Positions 25,725 through 34,794 are shown, counted from the stretch's first letter. The stretch is 64,000 nucleotides of DNA from Halomonas daqiaonensis (GCF_900109725.1 NZ_FOBC01000014.1:33489-97488); one strand, 5' to 3'. Program-made: numbers and translations. Notes: generated by a model not told the origin, from the sequence alone.

Positions 25725-26709
25725 GGCCACAGGCAGCGATGACCCTCGCCAGCCCATAGCGCTCAGCCTCGGGCCGGAATTGGGGCGCGCGCGCCAGCAC
25801 CTGGCGGCGCAGGGTGCCGAGGAAGGCCGGCTCAACCTCGGTACGGCGCAGCAGGTCGCGCAGTGCTGCGGTATCGGCCACCGAGAAATAGCCGGCGTAG
25901 TCGTTCCCCAGCAAGCCGCGGTTGCCCGGGATATCCGAGGCCAGCACCGGCAGGCCAGCCACGCAGGCCTCGCTGACCACGTTGGCGCCCCCTTCCATGC
26001 GCGAACTGATCGCCATCAGCCGAGCACGAGCCATCCACTGGCGCACCCGCCAGCGGGGCAGGTCACCCAGCCAACGGTAGCGGGGATTGACCGCCATCTC
26101 GTCACGCGCCGCGTCGGCCCAGGCATCGTCGAGGGTGCCGCCCAGCTGGATGACCCTCAGGCGCGAATCCGCCGGCAGCTCGCGCACCGCCCGGGCGGCA
26201 CGCAGCGGGTCCTTCTCTTCGCGCAGGTGACCGGCCACCAGCACGTCCAGGTGCCGGCGACCCGGCCGCGGGGCACGCGGCGGCAGGGGAAGCGCCGACT
26301 GGTGGACGACCTGCAGCCTCGGCAGGAAGCGAGAGGGAAGGTCCTCGGCCAGGCAGTCATGCAGGCCGACCAGCACATCCGCCGCGGCGAGGCTCTCGTG
26401 GAACACCTCGGGATGGCTGTGCTGGAAGCGATAGACGTCGGTGCCCGTCAGCACGACCACCAGGGAGCAGTCCGGAAAGGCTCGGCGACAGGCAAGAATG
26501 GCAGCATGGCTGCGCCAGGCATGCAGCGCCATCACCAGGTCGGGCGGGCGGCCGGCGATGCGGCATTGCGCCATGTCCTCCTGCGAGCCGGCCACCTTCA
26601 CCTGGCAGCCCAGCGCGCGCAGCAGACCCACCCAGCGTGTCGCCGTTGCGCGGTTGCCGGCGCGTGACCCTCGACCCGTCGGGGTGATCAGGGCTACCTT
26701 CAATGCCAT
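25714..26709 (-). CDS. senB: GT4-type glycosyltransferase, selenosugar synthase SenB-like
   Basis: Glycosyltransferase of 331 residues. The N terminus VALITPTGRGSRAGNRATATRW and the segment VVVLTGTDVYRFQ match the small family found beside senA and senC. A C-terminal EGGANVVSE gives the E-x7-E sugar-nucleotide site of GT4 enzymes. SenB joins selenophosphate to UDP-N-acetyl sugar to form a selenosugar. It runs against senC (11-base overlap at the ends) and diverges from the SenA-like gene with only 23 bases between starts. Identification rests on family resemblance plus context; a generic glycosyltransferase would be the alternative. Confidence 0.78.
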   Translation of the reverse strand: MALKVALITPTGRGSRAGNRATATRWVGLLRALGCQVKVAGSQEDMAQCRIAGRPPDLVMALHAWRSHAAILACRRAFPDCSLVVVLTGTDVYRFQHSHPEVFHESLAAADVLVGLHDCLAEDLPSRFLPRLQVVHQSALPLPPRAPRPGRRHLDVLVAGHLREEKDPLRAARAVRELPADSRLRVIQLGGTLDDAWADAARDEMAVNPRYRWLGDLPRWRVRQWMARARLMAISSRMEGGANVVSEACVAGLPVLASDIPGNRGLLGNDYAGYFSVADTAALRDLLRRTEVEPAFLGTLRRQVLARAPQFRPEAERYGLARVIAACGLTP

Positions 26710-26732
26710 GCCGTCTCCTTGAAGAGGTCGAG

Positions 26733-28082
26733 ATGCACGCTACAACACTCAGCACACCGCCGACGCCACCCCGGGCCGCCGATGAGCTGGCGGAGATGCT
26801 CGTAGATGCCCATACCCGCAGCCTGGCGCTGATGCGTGACACCCTCGAGGCCCGCGAGCTCGGCCCCCGGCTGGCGATCGTCAACCCGCCGCTCTGGGAG
26901 CTCGGCCACTTGGGGTTCTTCCACGACCATTTCGCCCTGCGCGGCCTGTATGGCCTGCCCGAGTACCAACTCGCCGACGCCGAGCGGCTGTTCGATTCCA
27001 GCAGCATCGCCCACGACGACCGTTGGGCGCTACCGCTACCTTCCCGCGAGCAGACCCTGGACTACCTGTCGCGGGTACAGCAGGCGATGCTCGAGCGACT
27101 GCCCGACGGCATGGCCAGTGCCGCCCAGAGCTATGTCTACCAGCTCACCATCCTGCACGAGGACATGCACGGCGAGGCCTTCCTCTATACCCGCCAGACT
27201 CTCGGCGACCCGGCTCCGGACCTGGGCTCGCCACCCCCTGGCCAAGCCGCCGAAGGTGGTCCCGCTGGCCCGCTGCCCGGCGATGCCGCCATCCCCGGCG
27301 GGCGCCATCGACTGGGTTCAGACGAGGGGGTTCCCTTCCGCTTCGACAACGAGAAGCCGCCCATGCAGGTCGAGGTGGCACCCTTCTCGATCGCCCGGGC
27401 GCCGGTCACCAACAGCGAGTTCGCCGCCTTCGTCGAGGATGGCGGCTACGCACGTCGCGAGCTGTGGAGCGAGGCCGGCTGGCGATGGCGCGAGCGGCAG
27501 ACGCTGCAGGGACCCATCTACTGGCGCCGTGACGCCAATGACGGCTGGCAGGAGCGCTGCTTCGACCATTGGTTTCCATTGGCCCCCCACCAGCCGGTCG
27601 TGCACGTCAGCTGGTACGAGGCCGAGGCTTGGTGCCGCTGGGCCGGTCGGCGGCTGCCGAGCGAGGCCGAGTGGGAGGTCGCCGCCAGCCGTTCGCCCTC
27701 TCCGGACGGGGGCTCGCTCACACCCGGCAAGCGACGCTTCCCCTGGGGCGAGGCGCCGCCGGATGCCCGCCGCGCCAACCTGGACGGCTGGCGCCTGGGT
27801 CGGCTGGACGTGGCAACGCTGCCCGAGGGCGACAGCGCCTTCGGCTGCCGCCAGATGCTGGGCAATGTCTGGGAGTGGACGGCCTCGCCTTTCGCCCCCT
27901 TCCCGGGCTTCGAGCCCGAGCTCTACCGCGACTACTCGGCCCCCTGGTTCAAGGAAGGGCGCTACGTGCTGCGCGGCGGCGCCTGGGCCACCCGCTCGCG
28001 ACTGGTCCACAACGGCTTCCGCAACTTCTTCACACCGGACCGCCACGACACCCTGGCCGGCTTTCGCACCTGCGCCCTGTAA
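26733..28082 (+). CDS. senA: EgtB-like nonheme iron selenoneine synthase (SenA-like)
   Basis: Protein of 449 residues with a DinB-like iron domain followed by a formylglycine-generating-enzyme-type (FGE-sulfatase) domain. The iron ligands are visible as His59 (ELGH) and His142/His146 in HEDMHGEA, at the spacing of the EgtB ligands (from memory H51, H134, H138 in the mycobacterial enzyme). The C-terminal GNVWEWTASPF and LRGGAW...RNFFTPDRHDTLAGFR complete the fold. EgtB joins hercynine to gamma-glutamylcysteine; SenA uses a selenosugar instead. Neighbouring senB-like and selD-type genes favour SenA. The ATG at 26733 follows GAAGAGG; an in-frame ATG at 26703 overlaps senB. Confidence 0.8.
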   Translation: MHATTLSTPPTPPRAADELAEMLVDAHTRSLALMRDTLEARELGPRLAIVNPPLWELGHLGFFHDHFALRGLYGLPEYQLADAERLFDSSSIAHDDRWALPLPSREQTLDYLSRVQQAMLERLPDGMASAAQSYVYQLTILHEDMHGEAFLYTRQTLGDPAPDLGSPPPGQAAEGGPAGPLPGDAAIPGGRHRLGSDEGVPFRFDNEKPPMQVEVAPFSIARAPVTNSEFAAFVEDGGYARRELWSEAGWRWRERQTLQGPIYWRRDANDGWQERCFDHWFPLAPHQPVVHVSWYEAEAWCRWAGRRLPSEAEWEVAASRSPSPDGGSLTPGKRRFPWGEAPPDARRANLDGWRLGRLDVATLPEGDSAFGCRQMLGNVWEWTASPFAPFPGFEPELYRDYSAPWFKEGRYVLRGGAWATRSRLVHNGFRNFFTPDRHDTLAGFRTCAL

Positions 28083-28126
28083 CGCAGGATGCCCCTGCCG
28101 GTCTCCCGACAGGGGCATCCTGCGTT
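28081..28126 (+). terminator. Strong stem-loop immediately after senA-like gene
   Basis: A perfect 17-bp stem (28081-28097 with 28110-28126) begins inside the TAA stop codon of the SenA-like gene. A 12-base loop separates the arms and only a short TT follows, so it may be a terminator or an mRNA-stabilising hairpin. Confidence 0.65.
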
Positions 28127-28228
28127 GGCGGCTTGTCGTCCAGCTCACCTCGAGAGGCAGCCGTCACCGGTCCGCGACTCGCTCAGGTCACGAATGCCAA
28201 CTTGGCACCTGACTTCTCCAGGCTATCC

Positions 28229-28417
28229 TCACTCTTCGTGCTGCTCGTACTCCTCCGCGGCGCGGATGGCTTCCGCTTCGGTTTCATGCTCCGAGACAGC
28301 GATCTCGTTCTGGGGGTCCGTCTCGTCGATGACATTCCAGCCGACGACCGGCAGGTTCGGGTCTTCGGCTTCGCGGATCGGCTCGACTCGGGCTTGCTTG
28401 GGTCCAGATTTCGGCAT
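28229..28417 (-). CDS. Small acidic hypothetical protein
   Basis: A 62-residue soluble protein starting MPKSGPKQARVEPIREAEDPN, with VVGWNVIDETDPQNEIAVSEHETEAEAIRAAEEYEQ. The GWNV...ETEAEAIRAA pattern recalls the DUF2188-type small domain that carries a W...EAxxxA signature, but this is tentative. An AAAGGAGG ribosome site precedes the ATG at 28417, strong support for expression. It is very acidic. An inverted repeat (28195-28207, TGCCAA-C-TTGGCA) lies just downstream of its stop. Confidence 0.7.
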   Translation of the reverse strand: MPKSGPKQARVEPIREAEDPNLPVVGWNVIDETDPQNEIAVSEHETEAEAIRAAEEYEQHEE

Positions 28418-28537
28418 GCTGCCTCCTTTCGCTGAGTGCTGTTGCTGACGTATCGGCCAAAAGATCAGTGGTAAGCGTACAAGGCTGACCTCGGATAGGG
28501 AAAGCCCCGCACGTGCCATCCCTTTCACTTGTTCCCT

Positions 28538-30226
28538 TCACTCCGGCAGGTCTGTCACCGCCCCGGTGGAGGCCGAGCTCACTGTCCTGGCGTACTTCGA
28601 CAGCACCCCCCGCGTGTAGCGCGGTGCCGGCTGTTGCCAGGCGGCGCGGCGGCGCATCAGCTCCTCGTCGGAGAGGTCGACGTCGATGGTATCGGCCTCG
28701 GCATCGATGGTGATCAGGTCACCATTCTCCACCAGCGCCAGGGGACCGCCGTCGAAGGCCTCGGGCGTCACATGGCCCACCACGAAGCCATGGCTGCCAC
28801 CGGAGAAACGCCCATCGGTGATCAGCGCCACCTCGCTGCCCAGGCCACGGCCCATGATCGCCGAGGTCGGGGTGAGCATCTCGCGCATACCGGGTCCGCC
28901 CTTGGGCCCCTCGTAGCGGATCACCAGCACGTCGCCGGCCACCACGGTACCGTCATTGATGCGTGCCTGGGCCTCCTCCTCGGAGCCGAACACGCGTGCC
29001 GAACCCGAGAAGCGCGTGCCCTCCTTGCCGGTGATCTTGGCCACCGCCCCTTCCGGCGCCAGGTTGCCGTGCAGGATGCGCAGGTGGCTCTCGGCCTTCA
29101 CGGGCCGATCCAGCGGGGCGATGATCTGCTGGTCGTCCGGGTAGGGCGCCACGTCCGCCAGGTTCTCGGCAAGCGTTTTTCCGGTCACCGTCAGGCAGTT
29201 ACCGTGCAGCAGGCCAGCGTCGAGCAGCGTCTTCATCAGCGGCTGGATGCCGCCGATCGCCACCAGCTCGCTCATCATGTAGTGGCCGCTGGGCCGCAGG
29301 TCGGCGACCACCGGCACACGCCGGCCGATTTCGGTGAAGTCCTCTAGGGTGAGTTCCACCCCGATGGTGCTGGCCATGGCGATCAGGTGCAGCACCGCAT
29401 TGGTGGAGCCGCCCAGCGCGATCACCACGGTGATGGCGTTCTCGAAGGCCTTGCGCGTCATGATGTCGGAGGGCTTGATGTTGCGCTCGAGAAGCTCCAG
29501 CACCGCCGCGCCGGCCGCCTCGCAATCGGCGCTCTTCTCGCCCGAGATGGCGTTCTGGGCCGAGCTGCCCGGCAGGCTCATGCCCAGCGCCTCGATGGCC
29601 GAGGCCATGGTATTGGCGGTGTACATGCCACCGCAGGAGCCGGGGCCGGGAATCGCCGTCTCCTCGATCTGCTTCACCTCGATCAGGTCCAGGTCACCTC
29701 GGCTGTAGGCGCCCATGGCCTCGAACACGGAGACGATGTCGGTATGGCCCTCACCGGGCAGGATGGTGCCGCCGTAGACGAAGACGCTCGGCCGGTCGAG
29801 CCGCGCCAGCCCCATCAGGCAGCCCGGCATGTTCTTGTCGCAGCCGCCGATGGCCACCAGGCCATCGAAGCCTTCGCAGCCGGCCACCGTCTCGATGGAA
29901 TCGGCGATCACCTCCCGCGACACCAGCGAGTACTTCATGCCCTCGGTACCGTTGGCGATGCCGTCGGAGATGGTGATGGTGTTGAAGATCACCCCCTTGC
30001 CGCCGGCCGCATCGGCCCCGTCGCTGGCCCGGCGGGCCAGCTCGTCGATGTGGCTGTTGCAGGGCGTGAGATTGCTCCAGGTGGAGGCGATGCCTACCTG
30101 GGGTTTCACGAAGTCCTCGTCGGTGAAACCCACCGCACGCAGCATGGCGCGGCTGGCGGACTTGCCGACCCCGTCCACCACCTCGGCGGAATGACGGCGG
30201 CGGGGATCCTTCGGCGTATCGGACAT
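28538..30226 (-). CDS. ilvD: Dihydroxy-acid dehydratase IlvD
   Basis: FeS dehydratase of 562 residues for the third step of valine, isoleucine, leucine and pantothenate precursor synthesis. Diagnostic blocks: [53 protein letters not shown] (cluster cysteine), [29 protein letters not shown], and [19 protein letters not shown] near the C terminus. The start at 30226 follows AGAGGAG. It stands apart from other ilv genes. The sequence is closer to the shorter [2Fe-2S]-type enzymes (about 560 residues) than to E. coli IlvD (616). Confidence 0.95.
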   Translation of the reverse strand: MSDTPKDPRRRHSAEVVDGVGKSASRAMLRAVGFTDEDFVKPQVGIASTWSNLTPCNSHIDELARRASDGADAAGGKGVIFNTITISDGIANGTEGMKYSLVSREVIADSIETVAGCEGFDGLVAIGGCDKNMPGCLMGLARLDRPSVFVYGGTILPGEGHTDIVSVFEAMGAYSRGDLDLIEVKQIEETAIPGPGSCGGMYTANTMASAIEALGMSLPGSSAQNAISGEKSADCEAAGAAVLELLERNIKPSDIMTRKAFENAITVVIALGGSTNAVLHLIAMASTIGVELTLEDFTEIGRRVPVVADLRPSGHYMMSELVAIGGIQPLMKTLLDAGLLHGNCLTVTGKTLAENLADVAPYPDDQQIIAPLDRPVKAESHLRILHGNLAPEGAVAKITGKEGTRFSGSARVFGSEEEAQARINDGTVVAGDVLVIRYEGPKGGPGMREMLTPTSAIMGRGLGSEVALITDGRFSGGSHGFVVGHVTPEAFDGGPLALVENGDLITIDAEADTIDVDLSDEELMRRRAAWQQPAPRYTRGVLSKYARTVSSASTGAVTDLPE

Positions 30227-30391
30227 GGGGGACTCCTCTGGTCGATCATCGGTGATGTACAAGAGTGGACCTCGGACCTGACGGCTGTCCATATCGCCAC
30301 CGCACGACCTAGCCGCTTTCCTCGACTGAGCATCGCATGGACCGGACGGATGATTGGCGAGGGCCATGCTCCTTCTCACTGACCGACCCGC

Positions 30392-31087
30392 TCAGCGCGG
30401 CTGCACGGCGTCATGGAAGGCGCGCTCCTTCGCCACGGTGTCGCGGAAGCGCTCGGTCATGCGGGCGAAGGCAGTTTCGTCCAGCGCCATGGCCTCCTCG
30501 TCCAGGCGACGGCGCAGCCAGGCCACGAACTCCTGGAAAGGCGGATTGTCGTGCAGGTCGATCCATTCGGCCATCAGCGGGTGCAGCCCCTCGACACGCG
30601 TGACGCGCAGCGCCCACTCGAGATAGAGCCACTCGGTGACCACCAGCACGGCCAGGATCTCGGCGTAATGGCCGCCCTGGCCGATATCATGCAGCAGCTC
30701 GCGAAACGCCCGGGTCTCGGGCAGGTAGTCCGGCGCCTCATGCTGGCTCCCGGGCACATCGAAGGCCTCGAAGGTGCGCTGGAAGGTGCTGTTCTCATCG
30801 CTTGTGAGCATGCCCATGAACTGCCCCAGCACCACCCGGTCATCCATGGTCGGCGCCTGGCCGATGGCATGACCGATCAGAGCGGTGAAGGGGTCGACGA
30901 AGCCGTAGTCCTGCACCATGTAGGTGGCGAAGTCGTCACCCGATAGCCGCCCCTCTGCCAGCGCATCGAACAGCGGGTGGTTCACCGTGGCAGACCAGTC
31001 GGGCTCGCTGATCTCGCGCAGCCAATCGGTGATGCGGGCCGATTCTCGGCCGGCGGCCCAGGCGTTCCAGTCAGAACGGATCGTCAT
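30392..31087 (-). CDS. tenA: TenA/THI-4-family protein (thiamin salvage)
   Basis: Helical protein of 231 residues of the TenA/PqqC superfamily. Blocks include SATVNHPLFDALAEGRLSGDDFATYMVQDYGFVDPFTALIGHAI and the region YAEILAVLVVTEWLYLEWA with the conserved Glu pair. TenA-like aminopyrimidine hydrolases recycle degraded thiamin pyrimidine, but the active-site Cys of classic TenA is not obvious to me, so it may be a TenA_E-type or related enzyme. The ATG overlaps the stop of the upstream SSS transporter gene by one base, and both lie behind a TPP riboswitch, supporting a thiamin role. Confidence 0.78.
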   Translation of the reverse strand: MTIRSDWNAWAAGRESARITDWLREISEPDWSATVNHPLFDALAEGRLSGDDFATYMVQDYGFVDPFTALIGHAIGQAPTMDDRVVLGQFMGMLTSDENSTFQRTFEAFDVPGSQHEAPDYLPETRAFRELLHDIGQGGHYAEILAVLVVTEWLYLEWALRVTRVEGLHPLMAEWIDLHDNPPFQEFVAWLRRRLDEEAMALDETAFARMTERFRDTVAKERAFHDAVQPR

Positions 31088-32490
31088 CAGGCGTCTCCCT
31101 TGCTTGCCAGGTAAAATCTCGCCCCCGGCCGAAGCCAGGCGATCAGCAGGCTGACCAGGGTGGAGGCGAGCAGCGCGCCCAGGAAGGGCGCCAGGGTCGG
31201 GATGCTGCCGGGGAAGCTCGCCGCCAGCACGCCGGCAGAAAGGCTGCCCTGGCTGACCCATCCCGGCAGCACCGCGCCGAACAGCCCCGCCAGGCCGCCA
31301 CCCACTGCCGCCAGCGGCGACATGCGTTGCCACAGTCCCAGCAGCACCGGCACCACGATGGCGGCGCACAGCAGGTCGGCGATCAGGAACAGGCGCAGCA
31401 CCGAGAAGCCCTGCAGGGCCACCCATACCACCGGCACCATCATCGCCACCGTGACCAGCCGTGCCGCCCGCACCGAAAGCCCGCGCCGCCCGGAGCTGGC
31501 CACCGCCATGGAGGCAATGGCGTTCTGCAGGGTATCCACGCTGGAAGCCACCAGGGTTACCGCCAGCACCAGCGCCGGCAGGCCCAGCCAGGCCGGCGCG
31601 GCGGAGAGCAGCGCAAAGAAGGGGATCGGTGGCTCGCCCAGCGCCAGTCCCTGCATGGCCGCCAGCATCCCGAGCCCGCCGATGGCCATCACCACCAGCA
31701 GGCTGCTGGTCGCGCCCAGCAGCGCCCCACGACCCAGCGCTCGGTCGTCCTCGGCCGCCCAGATACGCTGCCAGTAGCCCTGATGGAAGAGGTTGGCCGC
31801 GGTGACCGCAATCACCAGCGTCAGCGCCACGGAGAGGGCGCTACCGGCGGGCACCGAGGGCATCACCGCCTCGGCCGGCATGGGCGGCAGCCACCACCAG
31901 GCCACGCCGCCGACCAGCACCAGCAGGGCCAGCAGCAGCCACGCCTGCCAGCGATCCGTCGCCAGGCTTGCCCGCAGGCCACCCACGGTGGTGTAGGCCA
32001 GGGTGACCACAGCCAGGCCAAGAATCACCAGCGACGGCGGCACATCGGAGAGCAGCGCGGCGATGGCGCCGATGGCGGTGAGCTCGGCGGCCAGGAAGCA
32101 GGCCATGTAGGCCACGGAGACGAAGGAGACCCAACGCCGCACTCCGGCGCCGTAGCAGGCCTCGGCGAACTCACCGATACTGCGACCTTCCGGCAGGTAG
32201 CGGCGAATGGCGGGGCCATAGAGCCCCAGAACGATGAACGGCAGCGACGAACCGATGGCATAGCCGGCCAGCGCCACCGGCCCCACGAAGGCGCCGATCT
32301 CGGGGGGCGCGAAGAGGATCCAGGCGCCCATGCTGGACGCCAGGAACGACAGGCCGATGGCCTGGGCCCCCTGGGAGTTGCGGGCCGTCACGTAGTCATC
32401 GAGGGGGCCATCGGCCCGACGGGCCCTCAGGCCCAGGACAGCAAAACAAAGCAGCGCCGCGCCGAGCACGGCAGACGTCAGGTAGGGCAT
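31087..32490 (-). CDS. thiV: Sodium:solute symporter, predicted thiamin/HMP precursor importer (ThiV-like)
   Basis: SSS-family transporter of 467 residues with about 13 helices (for example ARNSQGAQAIGLSFLASSMGAWILFAPPEIGAF near the N terminus). The first codon is 6 bases from the end of a TPP riboswitch, and the next gene is tenA-like with a one-base overlap. The SSS transporter named ThiV in comparative genomics of thiamin regulons has this same THI-box and TenA context. It probably imports thiamin, HMP or another pyrimidine precursor with Na+; the substrate is inferred from regulation. Confidence 0.8.
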   Translation of the reverse strand: MPYLTSAVLGAALLCFAVLGLRARRADGPLDDYVTARNSQGAQAIGLSFLASSMGAWILFAPPEIGAFVGPVALAGYAIGSSLPFIVLGLYGPAIRRYLPEGRSIGEFAEACYGAGVRRWVSFVSVAYMACFLAAELTAIGAIAALLSDVPPSLVILGLAVVTLAYTTVGGLRASLATDRWQAWLLLALLVLVGGVAWWWLPPMPAEAVMPSVPAGSALSVALTLVIAVTAANLFHQGYWQRIWAAEDDRALGRGALLGATSSLLVVMAIGGLGMLAAMQGLALGEPPIPFFALLSAAPAWLGLPALVLAVTLVASSVDTLQNAIASMAVASSGRRGLSVRAARLVTVAMMVPVVWVALQGFSVLRLFLIADLLCAAIVVPVLLGLWQRMSPLAAVGGGLAGLFGAVLPGWVSQGSLSAGVLAASFPGSIPTLAPFLGALLASTLVSLLIAWLRPGARFYLASKGDA

Positions 32491-32495
32491 GTCGC

Positions 32496-32590
32496 ACTTC
32501 CTCCGCCGGTATGAACCGGATCAGGTTCCAGGGTCAGCGCAGTGCGCTCTCTCAGCCCAGCCGACGCATACGGCAGCGGGACTCCCCTGG
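32496..32590 (-). promoter_or_regulatory. TPP (THI-box) riboswitch
   Basis: On the minus strand the leader reads GGGGAGTCCC, then GGGCTGAGAGAGC, ACCCTGGAACCTGATCCGG and TTCATACCGGCGGAGGAAG, all hallmark segments of the thiamin-pyrophosphate aptamer. The last segment contains the GGAGGAAG ribosome site of the transporter gene, so TPP binding would probably block translation initiation. The element covers about 95 bases. Confidence 0.95.
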
Positions 32591-32683
32591 CGACAAATGA
32601 ATGGATTGTGGGATCGCGCCTCAAGCCGTAGCCGGGATGGCCGATAGAGACGGGATCGAGGAGCATCATAGCGCCACCTCGTC

Positions 32684-33388
32684 ATGACGACCACCCGTGC
32701 CGGAACCCCCGAGATGCCCTACACCGAAGCCAAGGAACATGTCCCGGGTCGCTTGCATGCGATCTTCATTGATCCCTACAGCGCCTTCGAAAACGCTGCC
32801 ACAGAGCGCTTGCTGCACCTGCGCGTGGCTACCCAGGCGCTGGTACTGGCACCAATGCGAGACGCCAGGCTGGTACTTCGCGTCATCCACGGCTGGGCGA
32901 ACGGCAGCTTCGAGCCCTCTGAGCTATGCCACAGCGATCATCGGCTGGGCTCCCTGGCGGAATTTTGCCGGGTGGCCGACGACTACCAGAACGCCTTCGA
33001 GAATCTGAAGCCGCTGCCCCGTGACGCCGCTTCCCTACTGGCCGAGCCGCTGGAACGGGCTATCGCAGCCGCCGAGGCGAACGGCCAGGCACTCGAAGAG
33101 GAAACCTGCACCATCCCCGCCCGCTGGCCCGCCTTCCCACAGGGCCTGACCCTCTACACCTTCTTCAAGGTCTACCACCGCCTCACCTACGGGGAAGATG
33201 ATACCTACCGTTCGGTCCTCTGCCAGACCGCCGACGGGCCCCGTGAGATCCACGAGTTTCATCTGGAGGAAGGTGAATGTGCCGTGGTGGCGCCTCGCGA
33301 AGGCGAAATCGGCGACAGCGTGCTGATCCTGCACGAAAGCCAACTCAGGCCCATATTGCGGCTGATGGAGGAGAGCCAAGGCAGTTAG
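32684..33388 (+). CDS. Hypothetical cytoplasmic protein, family not recognised
   Basis: A soluble 234-residue protein without signal peptide or membrane segment. It mixes hydrophobic blocks (RLLHLRVATQALVLAPMRDARLVLRVIHGW) with charged helices and has WPAFPQGLTLYTFFKVYHRLTYGEDDTYR near residue 155. No catalytic motif is visible. The start at 32684 is provisional; an in-frame ATG at 32714 is possible. Its last four bases overlap the end of the convergent HNH gene. The AT richness of the adjacent HNH gene suggests that this intergenic junction may be the edge of a transferred segment. Confidence 0.6.
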   Translation: MTTTRAGTPEMPYTEAKEHVPGRLHAIFIDPYSAFENAATERLLHLRVATQALVLAPMRDARLVLRVIHGWANGSFEPSELCHSDHRLGSLAEFCRVADDYQNAFENLKPLPRDAASLLAEPLERAIAAAEANGQALEEETCTIPARWPAFPQGLTLYTFFKVYHRLTYGEDDTYRSVLCQTADGPREIHEFHLEEGECAVVAPREGEIGDSVLILHESQLRPILRLMEESQGS

Positions 33389-34143
33389 TGCCGATAGCAC
33401 TCTCGAAAATGCCAATCGAGATAGTCGCGATTGGGAAACACTGAAGCCGTCAATTTCAAAGGCTGTCCATCGATATCGCTGAGCTGCCCTTTTAGCTGAC
33501 CATTCAACCCTCCCTCAGCCAACTCTGGAGAGATTCGGATACATCCTCGGCCATCAATAGCCAATAAGCCTTTGTCGAAGGCACGATCATGCAGCGCATT
33601 GAGGCAGAGCCCGTTGGCAGGGTCAAGGCGACACTCGGGGCGCACCTGCCAGGGCACAATATGACTAGCAATCAGCAAGTCCTCATGACGAAGTCCCGTA
33701 ATAACGCAGCGGGTGTCATAACGAATCATCACTGCTTTGCGGAATAGCGACTGCCCTACTCGCCGCTTCTGGATACTCGCTACGTCCTGTCCGGTGTAGT
33801 CAACCTCGACGTCGGATGGCGCCACTTTTTCGCCAAGGATCGACCAAATCTCCTCGCATTCACTGGCCAGAGCTTCTGGTTCGGCCATGAAGCGTTGCCA
33901 TAGCAAGCGGTCCTGCTGGGAAGCGCCGGATAGCCCCTTCTTGCCAAGTGCCAATACTTCAGGATCGAGACTCGCATAGTTGGAAAGCTTCATCGCAACG
34001 GAATTGGCCGAGCGCCCCATCTGTTCAGCCAACTTGATAACCTCAGGCCGCCCCCGGTGAAGCTGCCCAAAGGTGAGTCGACAGTAGAGGGATAACACCA
34101 GCAATCTATCTTGATCCATCCATGTCTTTCTTTCCGCCGCCAT
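33385..34143 (-). CDS. HNH endonuclease domain protein
   Basis: Protein of 252 residues. The C-terminal half has an HNH nuclease core: CVITGLRHEDLLIASHIVPW, then PECRLDPANGLCLNALHDRAFDKGLLAID. The N-terminal half contains RSANSVAMKLSNYASLDP, an HTH-like segment common in HNH proteins related to restriction systems. Base composition is visibly lower in GC than in the neighbours, hinting at horizontal transfer. A start nine codons later (34119) is also possible, preceded by GGAAAG. No methyltransferase partner is next to it, so it is not clearly part of a restriction-modification system. Confidence 0.82.
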   Translation of the reverse strand: MAAERKTWMDQDRLLVLSLYCRLTFGQLHRGRPEVIKLAEQMGRSANSVAMKLSNYASLDPEVLALGKKGLSGASQQDRLLWQRFMAEPEALASECEEIWSILGEKVAPSDVEVDYTGQDVASIQKRRVGQSLFRKAVMIRYDTRCVITGLRHEDLLIASHIVPWQVRPECRLDPANGLCLNALHDRAFDKGLLAIDGRGCIRISPELAEGGLNGQLKGQLSDIDGQPLKLTASVFPNRDYLDWHFRECYRH

Positions 34144-34206
34144 GTGGGCCTCCCCAGTCTGGTTATCTTGAGCCTACGCTGGCGCCTCAATGGTGGCCAA
34201 TACTGC

Positions 34207-34794
34207 TCACTTCTCCCGCGGCACCCTCCCCATCAGGTAGAACTCCTCGTTGGGCGGGGTGCCGGTGAGGGTGACCAGGCGATTGGAGAGGCCGAAGAAG
34301 GCGGTGATGGCGCCGATGTCCCAGATGTCGTCCTGGGTGAAGCCGGCCTCGGTGAGCCGGGCTTCCCATTCGTCGGTGAGCTCGCCCACCTCCAGGCCGC
34401 AGTACATGGCGAAATCCAGCATGGTGCGATGCCGCTCGCTGATCGGCGCGGTGCGGTGGTTGATGGCCACCTGGTCGGCAAGCAAGGGGTTCTTGCTGTA
34501 GATCCGCACCAGGGCACCGTGGGCCACCACGCAGTAGAGGCAGTGGTTTCGGGCGCTGGTGGCCACCACGATCATCTCTTTCTCGGCCTTGGTGAGCGTG
34601 TCGGACTCCCGCTCCATCAGGGCATCGTGGTAGGCGAAGAAGGCACGAAACTCGGCCGGCCGATGGGCCAGCATCAGGAAGACATTGGGGACAAAGCCGG
34701 CCTTCTCCTGCACGGCCAGCATGGCATCGCGTACGTCTGCGGGCAGGTCCTGGATCGATTCGGGGACGGGAAAGCGGCTGATCGGTGGGGTCAT
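34207..34794 (-). CDS. AhpD-like peroxidase-related protein
   Basis: Helical protein of 195 residues in the carboxymuconolactone decarboxylase/AhpD superfamily. The redox motif is HCLYCVVAHG (CxxC with a following His), within ATSARNHCLYCVVAHGALVRIYSKNP, characteristic of the peroxidase-related enzyme group. It probably has peroxide- or thiol-dependent redox activity. The start at 34794 follows TGGAG; the longer frame from 34860 covers a promoter region with a palindrome and is rejected. It is transcribed alone. Confidence 0.8.
   Translation of the reverse strand: MTPPISRFPVPESIQDLPADVRDAMLAVQEKAGFVPNVFLMLAHRPAEFRAFFAYHDALMERESDTLTKAEKEMIVVATSARNHCLYCVVAHGALVRIYSKNPLLADQVAINHRTAPISERHRTMLDFAMYCGLEVGELTDEWEARLTEAGFTQDDIWDIGAITAFFGLSNRLVTLTGTPPNEEFYLMGRVPREK

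Noticed and set aside
28195..28207. TGCCAA-C-TTGGCA inverted repeat as a terminator for the small acidic protein
   Set aside because: No T tract on the minus strand and a short stem, so I mention it only in the gene entry.
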